Source: CBDCYN01 sp965224205
Lineage (GTDB): Bacteria > Planctomycetota > Phycisphaerae > Phycisphaerales > Phycisphaeraceae
DNA: 64,000 nt
NCBI GenBank assembly: GCA_965224205.1
Contig: CBDCYN010000009.1
Coordinates: 1-64,000 of the forward strand
Direction of reading: 5' to 3'
The translations under genes were made by a program, and so were the position numbers. The notes below the pieces were generated by a model, which did not search any database, was not told where the DNA came from, and saw nothing but the letters and a program-made list of their open reading frames with translations. This document shows positions 35,331 to 44,105 of this stretch, piece by piece; the stretch's first letter is position 1; each line of letters opens with the position of its first letter.

Positions 35331-36413
35331 CTAACCTCGTCGGCGACGCAGGCTGTGGTTCAACGCGCCTAGGCCCATCAGCCCCAGCACCGCGGAGACC
35401 GGTTCGGGCACACCTTCGCCCCCACCGCCGGTCGACCCGGGGCCCACGAGCGGGGCGATGTCGTCGAGGTTGGTATCGAGGAACTGCACGTCCAGGAAGA
35501 AATCGGGGTCGGTTGTGTCCAGGTCGCCGCTGCCGCCGAGTGCGTCGGCGTAGTCGATGAACAGCAGGTGCCCGGTGTTGCTAGCCGCGAACAGGTGCCC
35601 GTTCCCATCGACGGTGCCTTGGTCGAGGGTGAGGCTTTGGCCGAACGTCCCAAGATCGATGTCCGCCAGGATCGTCCCGTTGAGGTCGAGCTGTGTGACG
35701 CGGTTGTCTCCCATAATGATGACCGTGTTGGTTAGCGGGTCGTAGGTGCCGCCGTGGGCGGCGGGCAGATTCGCCGTCCCGACCGTCCCGGCCGGGCCGT
35801 GGAGCTGATCGGTCACCGCTGAGGTGGCCGACCCGACCGCCGCGTCGAAGGTCAGGGTCCCGTAATGCCCGAACCCTCCGGGCCCACTGGAGGTGTAAAA
35901 GAACCCGCTGGGGGTGGTGATCACTTGGGTTAGGGTGGTGTTGTCCCCGGACAGCGAGATCGCGGTGGGGCCACTTAGCGCCCCGCCGGGGGCGATCGTG
36001 TGCCGCACCAGGCCCCCGGGGATCCCCGACCCGAGCACAGTCGTGTTATCGGGGACTTCTAAGTGGAACACGCTGCCGATGCTGCCGGTTGACGAAGCGA
36101 CGCCGGTGTTTCGGTGGATGGTGTTGATCTGCGGGCCCTGCCCGCCGACGAGCAGGAGGTTCGGGTTCTGGGGGTTGCCCGCGATCCCGTCGGCCCCGGC
36201 GGTGGTCCCGATGGAGGCGGGAGTGCCCAGGGTGAACGTCGTCCCGTCGAAGTTAACCGACACGCTTTTGACATTAGGAGATCCGAAAAACCGGGTATAG
36301 AAGATCTCACCCGTCACCGGTGTTGCCCACAGCGACGAACCGTTGCTAAGCATACCCATCACAGCTGCTGCGCCCACCATCGCTTTGATCTTGCCCACTT
36401 TTCCCAATCGCAT
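35331..36413 (-). CDS. PEP-CTERM sorting-domain protein, beta-propeller-like
   Basis: Exported 360-residue protein. It has a signal peptide (KAMVGAAAVMGMLSNGSSLW), a body of repeated beta strands with Asp/Gly turns consistent with a propeller (DGTTFTLGTPASIGTTAGAD; GTYDPLTNTVIIMGDNRV), and the C-terminal sorting motif VPEPVSAVLGLMGLGALNHS followed by LRRRRG. A good AAGGAGA site precedes the ATG. A rho-independent terminator follows the stop. Substrate or partner is unknown. Confidence 0.85.
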   Translation of the reverse strand: MRLGKVGKIKAMVGAAAVMGMLSNGSSLWATPVTGEIFYTRFFGSPNVKSVSVNFDGTTFTLGTPASIGTTAGADGIAGNPQNPNLLLVGGQGPQINTIHRNTGVASSTGSIGSVFHLEVPDNTTVLGSGIPGGLVRHTIAPGGALSGPTAISLSGDNTTLTQVITTPSGFFYTSSGPGGFGHYGTLTFDAAVGSATSAVTDQLHGPAGTVGTANLPAAHGGTYDPLTNTVIIMGDNRVTQLDLNGTILADIDLGTFGQSLTLDQGTVDGNGHLFAASNTGHLLFIDYADALGGSGDLDTTDPDFFLDVQFLDTNLDDIAPLVGPGSTGGGGEGVPEPVSAVLGLMGLGALNHSLRRRRG

Positions 36414-36637
36414 GGCTTATTCTCCTTGAGAACCTAACGTGACATTAAGGGACCATCTGAGAAATGAGTTTTCTCTACACCACCATATCCCCGATATCCC
36501 CGATACAAACACCCACACTTTGCGCATTTTACCAAATCATCCCTTTTTCGTCTATCTGTAGACGATCATCCATTCCGTTTTTTTAAACTGGGATTTAGCG
36601 GAGAGCTAGCTGATCTAGCGGGCGACCGTGGTCTCGA

Positions 36638-38011
36638 TCAATCAGATGTGGTGCCGGCCACAGATGGGCTGACGGTGTCGCGCCCGACGGAGTGGTAGAC
36701 GAACCCCCACTCCTTCATGGATTCGGGGCGGTAGATGTTGCGGCCGTCGAAGATGACCGGCTGATTCATCTTCGCGATGACCGACTCGAAGTCGGGGTGC
36801 TTGAACTCGTCCCAATCGGTGCACACGATCAGGGCATCGGCCCCGTCGAGGGCGTCCATCGCCTCTGACGCGTAAGCGATGCGGTCGCCGAGTTGCCGCT
36901 TGCACGCATCGATCGCGACGGGGTCAAAGGCGGTAACTTTCGCTCCTCGTTCGAGCAGCTCATCGATCAGCGTGATCGACGGGGCTTCACGGATGTCGTC
37001 GGTCTTGGGCTTGAACGCGATGCCCCACAGCGCGAAGTGTTTGTCCGCTAAATCGCCCTCGAAGTGCGCGTTGATCTTTTTGAAAAAAGCGCTGCGCTGG
37101 CGCTGATTCACCTCATGAACCGCCGCGAGGACTTGGGTGGGCGTATCCGATTCATCGCCCATGGAGATGACCGCCAGCACGTCCTTCGGGAAGCACGACC
37201 CCCCGTACCCCAGCCCGGGGTACAGGAACTGGTTGCCGATCCGCTTGTCGGAGCACATGCCGCGACGCACCTCATCGATATCGGCGCCGTAAGATTCGCA
37301 GAGGTTGGCGATCTCGTTGATGAAGCTGATCTTGGTCGCCAGCATCGCGTTGGCGGCGTACTTGACCATCTCCGCCGATGGGATGTCCATAATAAAGATC
37401 GGGTTGCCCTGGCGCACGAACGGGTCGTACAGGTCGCGCAGGCGGTCGCCGGTGCCTTTGTCCTGGCAGCCGATCACGACGCGGTCGGGCTTGTTGAAGT
37501 CGTTGATCGCGGCGCCTTCTTTAAGGAATTCTGGGTTCGACGCCATGCGGAAGGGCTTGCTGGTGCGAGAAGCGATCTCGGCTTGGACCTTCGCGTTGGT
37601 CCCCACCGGGACGGTGGACTTGACCACGACGATCTTGGCCCGCCGCTCCGGGGCATCCCCGGTAGAACCGGTGCCGTTTTCGATCGCGTCACCGATGTCA
37701 CCAGCCGCGGCCAGGACGTATTTCAGATCGGCGCGCCCCCGCTCATCACTAGGGGTGCCGACACAGATGAAGATCGCCTCGGCCCGCTGGTACGCTGCGG
37801 CCTTGTCGGTCGTAAAATGCAGGCGGTTGGCCTTGACGTTGCGCTGGATCATCTCGTCGAGACCCGGCTCGTAGATCGGGCTGATCCCGGCGTTGAGCTG
37901 GTCGATCTTCTTCTGGTCGATATCCAGACAGGTCACGTCGTTGCCGGTATTGGCGAAACAGGTGCCCGTGACCAGACCCACGTAACCGGTGCCTACCATC
38001 GTAATACGCAT
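36638..38011 (-). CDS. ugd: UDP-glucose 6-dehydrogenase
   Basis: Oxidises UDP-glucose to UDP-glucuronate with NAD for envelope polysaccharides. The 457 residues have the NAD fold MRITMVGTGYVGLVTGTCFA, the central dimer helix (SAEMVKYAANAMLATKISFI), and the catalytic cysteine in GYGGSCFPKD (C273). The C-terminal UDP-binding domain (LWGIAFKPKTDDIREAPSIT) is complete. The start MRITMVG matches the family. Confidence 0.95.
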   Translation of the reverse strand: MRITMVGTGYVGLVTGTCFANTGNDVTCLDIDQKKIDQLNAGISPIYEPGLDEMIQRNVKANRLHFTTDKAAAYQRAEAIFICVGTPSDERGRADLKYVLAAAGDIGDAIENGTGSTGDAPERRAKIVVVKSTVPVGTNAKVQAEIASRTSKPFRMASNPEFLKEGAAINDFNKPDRVVIGCQDKGTGDRLRDLYDPFVRQGNPIFIMDIPSAEMVKYAANAMLATKISFINEIANLCESYGADIDEVRRGMCSDKRIGNQFLYPGLGYGGSCFPKDVLAVISMGDESDTPTQVLAAVHEVNQRQRSAFFKKINAHFEGDLADKHFALWGIAFKPKTDDIREAPSITLIDELLERGAKVTAFDPVAIDACKRQLGDRIAYASEAMDALDGADALIVCTDWDEFKHPDFESVIAKMNQPVIFDGRNIYRPESMKEWGFVYHSVGRDTVSPSVAGTTSD

Positions 38012-38396
38012 GCTCTAAGGTCCTCTTCTAACGCGATTAAGCTTTTTCCCCGTCTCAGCCCGGGATACGAGGCCGTTCACACAAGACCGTCCCGTAACGC
38101 CGAACTGAGACCATGGTTGGGTGATCCTATCTTCGGTTGGGTCTAGACTCAAATTGAGTCTGCCCGCCGGTTTGGGGGCAGGATCACCAACACTGCCGCA
38201 AGTTCGTTTCGAGCCGAGCCGCTATGGGAACGCAAAAACGCAAACTCGGGGTAGTCCGGGGTTATCCGGGGCCATCCAGGGGGGGGCGGTGGATTATGGC
38301 CCGCCGCTGGGGGGCTGGCAGCACGCCGCTAAGGATTCCCGTGGGCCAGCCCCTTCTCACGCATCCTAACCTCTTCAGGACGACCGATGCGTTGAT
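38012..38396. other. Intergenic region without recognisable gene
   Basis: About 385 bases between ugd and the cobalamin adenosyltransferase gene. Very G-rich runs occur around 38270-38290. Frames here are short and lack protein character. No RNA gene is recognised. Confidence 0.45.
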
Positions 38397-39011
38397 CTAA
38401 TCCTTGATTTGGCGAAGGGCTTCCCACGGCACGTCAGCGGTGCGTTCAAGCTGGTTCACCAGCCGACCCAGGGCGAACAGCAGATCGCTGACGCGGTTGA
38501 GGTATATCAGCACCTGCGGGTTGACCGTGTCGTGACGCTGCAACGTTCGGCAGCAGCGCTCGGCGCGGCGGCAGATCGATCGGGCCAAATGGATCCGGGC
38601 GGCTCGTTCGCTGCCCCCGGGCAGAATAAACCGACGCAAAGGCGGCAACCGTTCGCAAACTGTATCGATATGTTCCTCGATCTCTTCAACGTGCGGTCCG
38701 CTGATGCGGGACACAGGGTCGCTCTTAACACAACTCGGGGCGGCGCCTTCTGGATTTTCCGTTCGGGTCGGTATCGAGCCCCTAGGCACCGGGGTCGCCA
38801 CATCGGCCCCCAGGTCGAACAGGCGGTTCTGAAGCAAACCCAGGATCGACCCCACCTGTTCGTGCGTGCACCCCGATGCCGCCACCCCCAACGCCGCGTT
38901 GAGCTCGTCAATCGTCCCGCACGCCTCGATCCGCGGGTCATCTTTATCCACGCGTCCGCCCCCATACAGGCTCGTGGTCCCGTCGTCCCCGGTCTTGGTA
39001 TAGAGCTTCAT
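38397..39011 (-). CDS. Cob(I)yrinic acid a,c-diamide / cob(I)alamin adenosyltransferase, PduO type
   Basis: Transfers adenosyl from ATP to cob(I)alamin to form the coenzyme B12. The 204-residue product starts MKLYTKTGDDGTTSLYGGGR, the PduO N-terminal ATP-binding loop, and has the substrate region RFILPGGSERAARIHLARSI and RRAERCCRTL. The start at 39011 is clear. Relative to the family there is an insertion of about 25 residues after LGADVATPVPRG, ahead of ISGPHVEEIEEHID. The repeat family B copy 2 lies just upstream. Confidence 0.9.
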   Translation of the reverse strand: MKLYTKTGDDGTTSLYGGGRVDKDDPRIEACGTIDELNAALGVAASGCTHEQVGSILGLLQNRLFDLGADVATPVPRGSIPTRTENPEGAAPSCVKSDPVSRISGPHVEEIEEHIDTVCERLPPLRRFILPGGSERAARIHLARSICRRAERCCRTLQRHDTVNPQVLIYLNRVSDLLFALGRLVNQLERTADVPWEALRQIKD

Positions 39012-39808
39012 CGGCGTATTGTATACGCATCGCGTATCAAAATACCGCGTCGGGGACGCGCCGCACACGGTCGTGTCGTGGACGGCGACCGTTGTCGTCG
39101 GCTTTGCCACCATAGAACTGCGATCGTCGCCAGGATCTTCCACCCGGCATGGATGCTGCCCACCACCGTGCCCGAGATCTTGCTGCACCCAGCGTGTCTG
39201 CGACGATAGGGGGTGTTGATCTCCAAGACCCTCAGCCGGCCCATCGCGGCTTTGAATTGCATCTCCACCGTCCAGCCCCAGGTCTGATCGGTCATGCCCA
39301 GCGCCTGGAGGCTAGACCAGCGGATCGCCCGCATCGGGCCCAGATCGGTGTAGCGTCGGCCGGTGATCAACCGGATCAACCCGCAAGCCAGCGCGTTGCC
39401 TAAATGCTGAACCACGGTTAACGACCCGGGTTCCGCCAATGCGCGCCGAGCGCCGATCACGAGGTCCATCTGGCACCTGGTGATGGGTTCACACAGCTGC
39501 GGGACCCGGCCCGGGTCGTCAGCAAGGTCGGCGTCGACGAAGGCGATGATATCCGGCTCCTTACTACGGGAAGCGATCCACGCCAACCCCGCCAGGCATG
39601 CGGCCCCGTACCCCCGCCGAGGCTCGTCCACGACGGTCAGCCCGCCTTCGCGTGCTCGCTGCGCGGTGTCGTCCGTCGAGCCGTTGTTAACCAGAACGAC
39701 GTGACGCAACCGGTCGATCGGCAGGGCCGCGATCAAAGCCGCGATATTCTCTTGCTCATTCCGCGCCGGGATGATTAGATCCACGATCGGTGGACGTTGA
39801 GCAGTCAT
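39008..39808 (-). CDS. Family 2 glycosyltransferase
   Basis: Transfers a sugar from an activated donor, probably for an envelope lipid or polysaccharide. Seen: MTAQRPPIVDLIIPARNEQE, the GT-A fold start; VVLVNNGSTDDTAQRAREGG; and the metal motif IIAFVDADLADDP. The conserved dolichyl-phosphate-mannose-synthase-like region QHLGNALACGLIRLITGRRYTDLGPMRAI is present. The methionine at 39808 is chosen over one twelve codons upstream. The final residues come from repeat family B and differ in composition from the rest. About 265 residues, without the membrane tail of DPMS. Confidence 0.85.
   Translation of the reverse strand: MTAQRPPIVDLIIPARNEQENIAALIAALPIDRLRHVVLVNNGSTDDTAQRAREGGLTVVDEPRRGYGAACLAGLAWIASRSKEPDIIAFVDADLADDPGRVPQLCEPITRCQMDLVIGARRALAEPGSLTVVQHLGNALACGLIRLITGRRYTDLGPMRAIRWSSLQALGMTDQTWGWTVEMQFKAAMGRLRVLEINTPYRRRHAGCSKISGTVVGSIHAGWKILATIAVLWWQSRRQRSPSTTRPCAARPRRGILIRDAYTIRR
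39017..39075 (-). repeat. Dispersed repeat family B, copy 2
   Basis: A 42 base block (39017-39058) is identical, on the opposite strand, to copy 1 near 26000. It lies between the cobalamin adenosyltransferase start and the glycosyltransferase stop. The glycosyltransferase frame runs into it and ends with PRRGILIRDAYTIRR. Confidence 0.8.
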
Positions 39809-39955
39809 CGCGCTTGGACGGTTCGGGGACGGTGGTGGTTGCACGGATGGTGAATCGATTGTTAAGAACTTACAAGACCTAGGGGTATCTATAACCGATC
39901 ATTATAGTGTAATGTAATGGACTTTTGAGATCCGGCAGGTGAACGAGAAGAACCG

Positions 39956-40870
39956 ATGCACATCAACGATATCTTCGCGCAACACACCACCACGTTCTCG
40001 TTCGAGTTCTTCCCCCCCAAGACCGACGAGGCGGTGGAGGAGCTGTACAAGACCATCGCCCAGCTCGAGCCCCTGGGGCCAGCGTTTGTCTCGGTGACCT
40101 ACGGGGCGGGCGGGTCAACCCGGCAGCGTACGCATGATCTGGTGGTCCGGATCAAGCAGACGACGAACCTGGCCCCGATCCCTCACCTTACCTGCGTCTG
40201 CCACAGCCAGCAGGAGATCGCCGAGATTATCGAACGTTACGTCGAAGCCGGGGTGAGCAACATCTTGGCTCTGGGCGGTGACCCCCCACGCGACAAACCC
40301 GACTACGACCGCAGCCAAGACGCGTTCCGCTACGCCGCGGACCTCGTAGCCTTTATCCGGACATTCAACGGTTCGGCAGCTCACGGCGACGGCCGGGGAT
40401 TCGGCATCGGCGTCGCCGGGTTCCCTGAGGGCCACCCCGCCACCCCCAACCGGCTGCTGGAGATGGATTACCTCAAAGCCAAGGTCGACGCCGGGGCCGA
40501 TTACATCTGCACCCAGCTGTTCTTCGATAACCACGATTTCTGGGACTTCTGCCAGCGGTGCGAGCTGGCGGGGATCACGGTCCCGATCATCGCTGGGATC
40601 ATGCCGGTCTCGACCGTATCCGGGATGAAACGCATGGCGGAACTGGCCGCCGGGGCGAGGTTCCCAGCGGGGCTGTTGCGTGAGGTGGATCGTGTTCGTG
40701 ACGACCCCGAAGCGGTGCGACAGGTGGGGATCGACTGGGCCACACGCCAGTGCCGGGACCTGATCGACCAGGGCGTCCGCGGGATCCATTTCTATACCCT
40801 CAACCGGTCCTACGCGACGCGACAGATCTACGCGGGCCTGGGGATCGGGCAGGGAGCGGGGGCGAAGTAG
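39956..40870 (+). CDS. metF: Methylenetetrahydrofolate reductase
   Basis: Reduces 5,10-methylene-THF to 5-methyl-THF for methionine synthesis, with FAD. The 304 residues show the family opening TTTFSFEFFPPKTDEAVEEL, the FAD-binding barrel motifs FVSVTYGAGGSTRQRTHDLV and NILALGGDPPRDKPDY, and DYICTQLFFDNHDFWDFCQR with the catalytic region. AGGTGAACGAGAAG precedes the ATG. No SAM or cobalamin riboswitch is seen in the short leader. Confidence 0.95.
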   Translation: MHINDIFAQHTTTFSFEFFPPKTDEAVEELYKTIAQLEPLGPAFVSVTYGAGGSTRQRTHDLVVRIKQTTNLAPIPHLTCVCHSQQEIAEIIERYVEAGVSNILALGGDPPRDKPDYDRSQDAFRYAADLVAFIRTFNGSAAHGDGRGFGIGVAGFPEGHPATPNRLLEMDYLKAKVDAGADYICTQLFFDNHDFWDFCQRCELAGITVPIIAGIMPVSTVSGMKRMAELAAGARFPAGLLREVDRVRDDPEAVRQVGIDWATRQCRDLIDQGVRGIHFYTLNRSYATRQIYAGLGIGQGAGAK

Positions 40871-40952
40871 AGACTGCGGGTACCACGGCTTCACCGGCGA
40901 TAGCGGGTAAGCCACGAAGCCTTCGAAAACCGAACACGGACAACCGTCCGTT

Positions 40953-40979
40953 TAGCCCCACGTCATTGACGTGGGGCTA
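40953..40979. repeat. Perfect 13 bp palindrome after metF
   Basis: TAGCCCCACGTCA, one base, then its exact inverse. It lies 83 bases after the metF stop. There is no T-run, so a terminator role is doubtful. Confidence 0.7.
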
Positions 40980-41121
40980 GAACCATCGGAAAGCACTTGG
41001 CGGAGCGTCGCTCTAACCGATACCATGTCTCCACGGTATGCACCTGATGAAAACAGGACGCAACCGCAGTGACGCCCCTCCTGTCGTAGGGTCGACACCG
41101 CTAACAGAGGCGACGCAATCC

Positions 41122-42345
41122 ATGCCCGGTTCGATCACGCCACTGCCGATCATGCTTGAGGACGAAGAGGAGCTCAAGCGTTTCGCGGCCAAGGAACCGC
41201 CCAAGACCGTGGTGTGTCGCTACGGGTACATGAAGCTCGTCGCGGAATTACCCTACGGCGGCACCCAGTCGCCCGGGTGCGGCACGAAGCTGGTCATCCG
41301 CACCCAGCGCGGGATCGAGCTAGCCGAGATGCTCACCACGACCTGCGCCAACGCCGGGTGCGGCAAGAGCGTCACCCGCAAAGAGATGCTCAAGTACATC
41401 GAGGCCTCGGGCGGGAAAGACTACCCGTTCTCGACCCGGGGCAAAGCCCTGAGGATCGCCACCCACGACGACCTGCACGAGCAGGCGGTGCTCGACGCCA
41501 AGAAGTCGCAGGTCATCAAGTTCGCTCGGACCCTGATCACCGAGCTGGACCTGCCGATGAAGCTCGTCGAGGTCGAGCGTCTTTTAGGCGGTGAGCGGAT
41601 GATCTTCCACTACACCTCCCAGCAATGGGTCGATTTCCGTGAGCTCGTGCGCCGGCTAGCCAGTGAATACCAGACCCGGATCGAGATGCACCAGGTCAAC
41701 GCCCGCGACGAGGCGAGGCTGACCGCTGATTATGAAAAATGCGGCCAGCACTGCTGCTGCAAACAGTTCCTGAAGGTGCTCAAACCCGTGTCCATGCGCT
41801 CGGCGAAGGTGCAGAAGGCCACGCTCGACCCCGCGAAGATCTCCGGCCGCTGCGGGCGGCTGATGTGCTGCCTGAGGTACGAGGACCAGACGTACGAGTC
41901 TCTACGCAAGCGGCTGCCGCACCGGCAGACCCGGGTCATGACCGACGACGGCCCCGGGACCGTGGTCGATACCCAGATCCTCACCCAGCTGGTCCTGGTC
42001 CAGCTCGATAGCGGGGCCAAGCCGGCGGCGTACCCGCTCGAGAACACCCGCAAGCTCAGCAAGGAAGAGGACAAGGCACTAAAAGAAAAGGCCGCCGAAA
42101 CCCCCGCGCGTCCGACCCGATCCACTGAACCCAAGAGCCGCCCGACGCCCGCCCCATCGCGGCACGTCAAGCCCAAGAAAGACGAAGCTCCAGCAACCGA
42201 TCCGCCCCAACCCATTGAGGCCCAAAAATCTGAAAAGGACCCTAATGCTAAGCCCAAACGCCGCCGCGGCCGCCGCAGGAGAAGACGCAGACGATCCGAT
42301 GGGCCGGGATCGCCTGGATCTGGCCCTGCCCCGAGCGACGGGTAG
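41122..42345 (+). CDS. PSP1 domain protein (RicT/YaaT-like) with arginine-rich tail
   Basis: PSP1-C proteins of the RicT group bind Fe-S clusters and act with RicA/RicF on RNA processing in Bacillus; the role here is inferred from homology only. The approximately 407-residue product has cysteine groups at SPGCGTKLVIRTQRG, TTCANAGCGKS and EKCGQHCCCKQFLKVLKPVS. The core is RLASEYQTRIEMHQVNARDE, with a conserved SGRCGRLMCCLRYEDQTY. The C-terminal 90 residues are low-complexity Pro/Lys/Glu ending in KPKRRRGRRRRRRRRSDG, which suggests RNA binding. The start MPGSITP is preferred to one at 41038. Confidence 0.83.
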   Translation: MPGSITPLPIMLEDEEELKRFAAKEPPKTVVCRYGYMKLVAELPYGGTQSPGCGTKLVIRTQRGIELAEMLTTTCANAGCGKSVTRKEMLKYIEASGGKDYPFSTRGKALRIATHDDLHEQAVLDAKKSQVIKFARTLITELDLPMKLVEVERLLGGERMIFHYTSQQWVDFRELVRRLASEYQTRIEMHQVNARDEARLTADYEKCGQHCCCKQFLKVLKPVSMRSAKVQKATLDPAKISGRCGRLMCCLRYEDQTYESLRKRLPHRQTRVMTDDGPGTVVDTQILTQLVLVQLDSGAKPAAYPLENTRKLSKEEDKALKEKAAETPARPTRSTEPKSRPTPAPSRHVKPKKDEAPATDPPQPIEAQKSEKDPNAKPKRRRGRRRRRRRRSDGPGSPGSGPAPSDG

Positions 42346-42585
42346 TATTCCTGGGGCCAACCATGTGACTTCCCAGTGGTAGAGTGAGGGATCACCGTGA
42401 ACCGTCGATTGAACCGCACCGGCTACCTGAGTCAAAACAACACCGTTCGACGTTAACGCACCGCTTGTTTCGGTCGCGCATCACGGATAGGGTCCAGAAT
42501 CGGCAGGCTTTTGAAAAAGAGTCGCTCAACACAATCCTCAGCCCGCAACCGAAGACCCGTCGACGCGTGAAAGGGGGCCCGCCCG

Positions 42586-43368
42586 ATGCCAAAAACCCAA
42601 GATCCGCCAGCCGCGGTGCCCAAGACGCCATCGCCTCTGCCCCCGCACCCGGTCCTCCGGGACTACTACAACAACGAGCACGAACGCCGCGATCGCCTCG
42701 ACCAGCTGTTCGATGCCTCGGCCCCGCACTATGACCAGATTTCTCAGATCATGAGCTTCGGCTCGGGCCACTGGTACCGGCGGATGATCCTCAAAAGGAT
42801 GCCGCTTGGGCCCGGGATGCGGATGCTCGACGTGGCCACAGGCACCGGGGTCATGGCCCATCTGGCGTCGCAAATCGTCGGGCCCACCGGCCAAGTCGTC
42901 GCCGTCGATGCCAGCTTCGGGATGCTCAAGCAGGCTCAAGCCCGCGGGGTACGCTGGCTCACCCGGGCCAAGGCCGAGCGGCTGCCGCTACCGGACAACC
43001 ACTTCGACATGCTCAATATGGCTTTCGCCCTGCGCCACGTGAGCGATTTAGTGACCACGTTCCGGGAATATCAGCGTGTCCTCAAACCCGGCGGGACGCT
43101 GCTGGTGCTTGACATCACCCGCCCCGATCGGAAGGCGGCGTACCACCTCTTTAAGCTGTTCTTGAAGCGCATCATCCCCACAGTGACGCTGTGGACCAGC
43201 CGCAACCGCGACGCCAAGGCCCTGATGTCGTACTACTGGGAAACCGTCGAGCATTGCGTGCCCAAACAGACGGTCCTCGACGCGATGCGGCGGGTCGGCT
43301 TAGCGGATATTTCGCTCAACGTCGAGCTGGGCGTTTTCAGCGAGTACACCGCCCGCAAACCCGGTTGA
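42586..43368 (+). CDS. ubiE: Ubiquinone/menaquinone biosynthesis C-methyltransferase
   Basis: SAM-dependent C-methylation of the quinone ring in the respiratory quinone pathway. The 260 residues have an unconserved N-terminus, the motif YDQISQIMSFGSGHWYRRMI (UbiE block 1), the SAM loop LDVATGTGVMAHLAS, VDASFGMLKQAQARG and the C-terminal LKPGGTLLVLDITRPDRKAA. UbiE and MenG are the same family; which quinone is used is not visible. Confidence 0.88.
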   Translation: MPKTQDPPAAVPKTPSPLPPHPVLRDYYNNEHERRDRLDQLFDASAPHYDQISQIMSFGSGHWYRRMILKRMPLGPGMRMLDVATGTGVMAHLASQIVGPTGQVVAVDASFGMLKQAQARGVRWLTRAKAERLPLPDNHFDMLNMAFALRHVSDLVTTFREYQRVLKPGGTLLVLDITRPDRKAAYHLFKLFLKRIIPTVTLWTSRNRDAKALMSYYWETVEHCVPKQTVLDAMRRVGLADISLNVELGVFSEYTARKPG

Positions 43369-44105
43369 CGCATCGCCATTAGGTCTACCGTTTCAACCCA
43401 TTCAACCGCCCCTGTTTTGATGTTGTGGCCAGCCCGTGTTCGCTAGGCTCTAGCGACCCGGGTGGCCGCTGCTAGAAGCGTGATGAACGGATGGCGGTGT
43501 TTCTACCACGATACACATATTATTTATTATGATTTAACGTCTGAGTGACCTATAACACCGGTCTAACTAAACCTTCTTGGATTCGATAATCTGGTGGCGT
43601 GGTTCAGGTTGCTCCGAGGACCGCCTTGATAAAATTATTCGCCAGCAAAGTGGCCAAGACGGCACCATTTGGCTAAAATAAAGGTATTCCGGCCTCGCAT
43701 TCCGGAGGAGTTAAGGGTTCGTGTATTAGAAACTTAGATTCGTGATAGGACGTGTTAAGGGAATCGGGGTGTCATGGAGGGACGCAACAGTCCCAAGAGA
43801 TCCTACGAACAGGCGACCGTAGCCTGCGCATAGGGGAGAACCCGGTACTTTGTCAGCTTGGACGCTGAAGAGAGAGAGCTTGCCATGAAGCCTATGGTCC
43901 GCGATAGGTGTACGAGCACAACGGAAGCGCCTCGAGCCGTTTGTACCTCGTTCTAAACCCACGCTAGCGGACGACCCCTTAGAAGAGGATCGATCAGGCC
44001 GGGTCACCCTGCCGTACCGGTCTAAGCCCCTTTGAATGTCAGGGTTTTATCTAATGCTGACAAGTATTCAAAGACATCGAGATCAACGCATAAGAGGTGA
44101 ATGTC
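43369..44105. other. Long non-coding stretch before the G8 protein gene
   Basis: About 735 bases, AT-richer at its start (43500-43680) than the surroundings. A minus-strand frame at 43726-44007 is not protein-like. From 43740 to 44000 the sequence is rich in short self-complementary bits (for example CAGGC around GACCGTA with GCCTG), but I recognise no known RNA. AAGAGGTGA at 44092-44100 is the ribosome site of the next gene. Confidence 0.45.

Noticed and set aside
37064..38146. Long plus-strand open frame opposite ugd
   Set aside because: It is the antisense shadow of a clearly conserved UDP-glucose dehydrogenase; the translation has no domain signature.
43726..44007. Minus-strand 93-codon ORF in the leader of the G8 gene
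   Set aside because: Composition is not protein-like, there is no ribosome site and no recognisable domain.
43740..44060. Known riboswitch or group II intron upstream of the G8 gene
   Set aside because: I could not match any consensus core (c-di-GMP, cobalamin, domain V); only loose similarity of short words.
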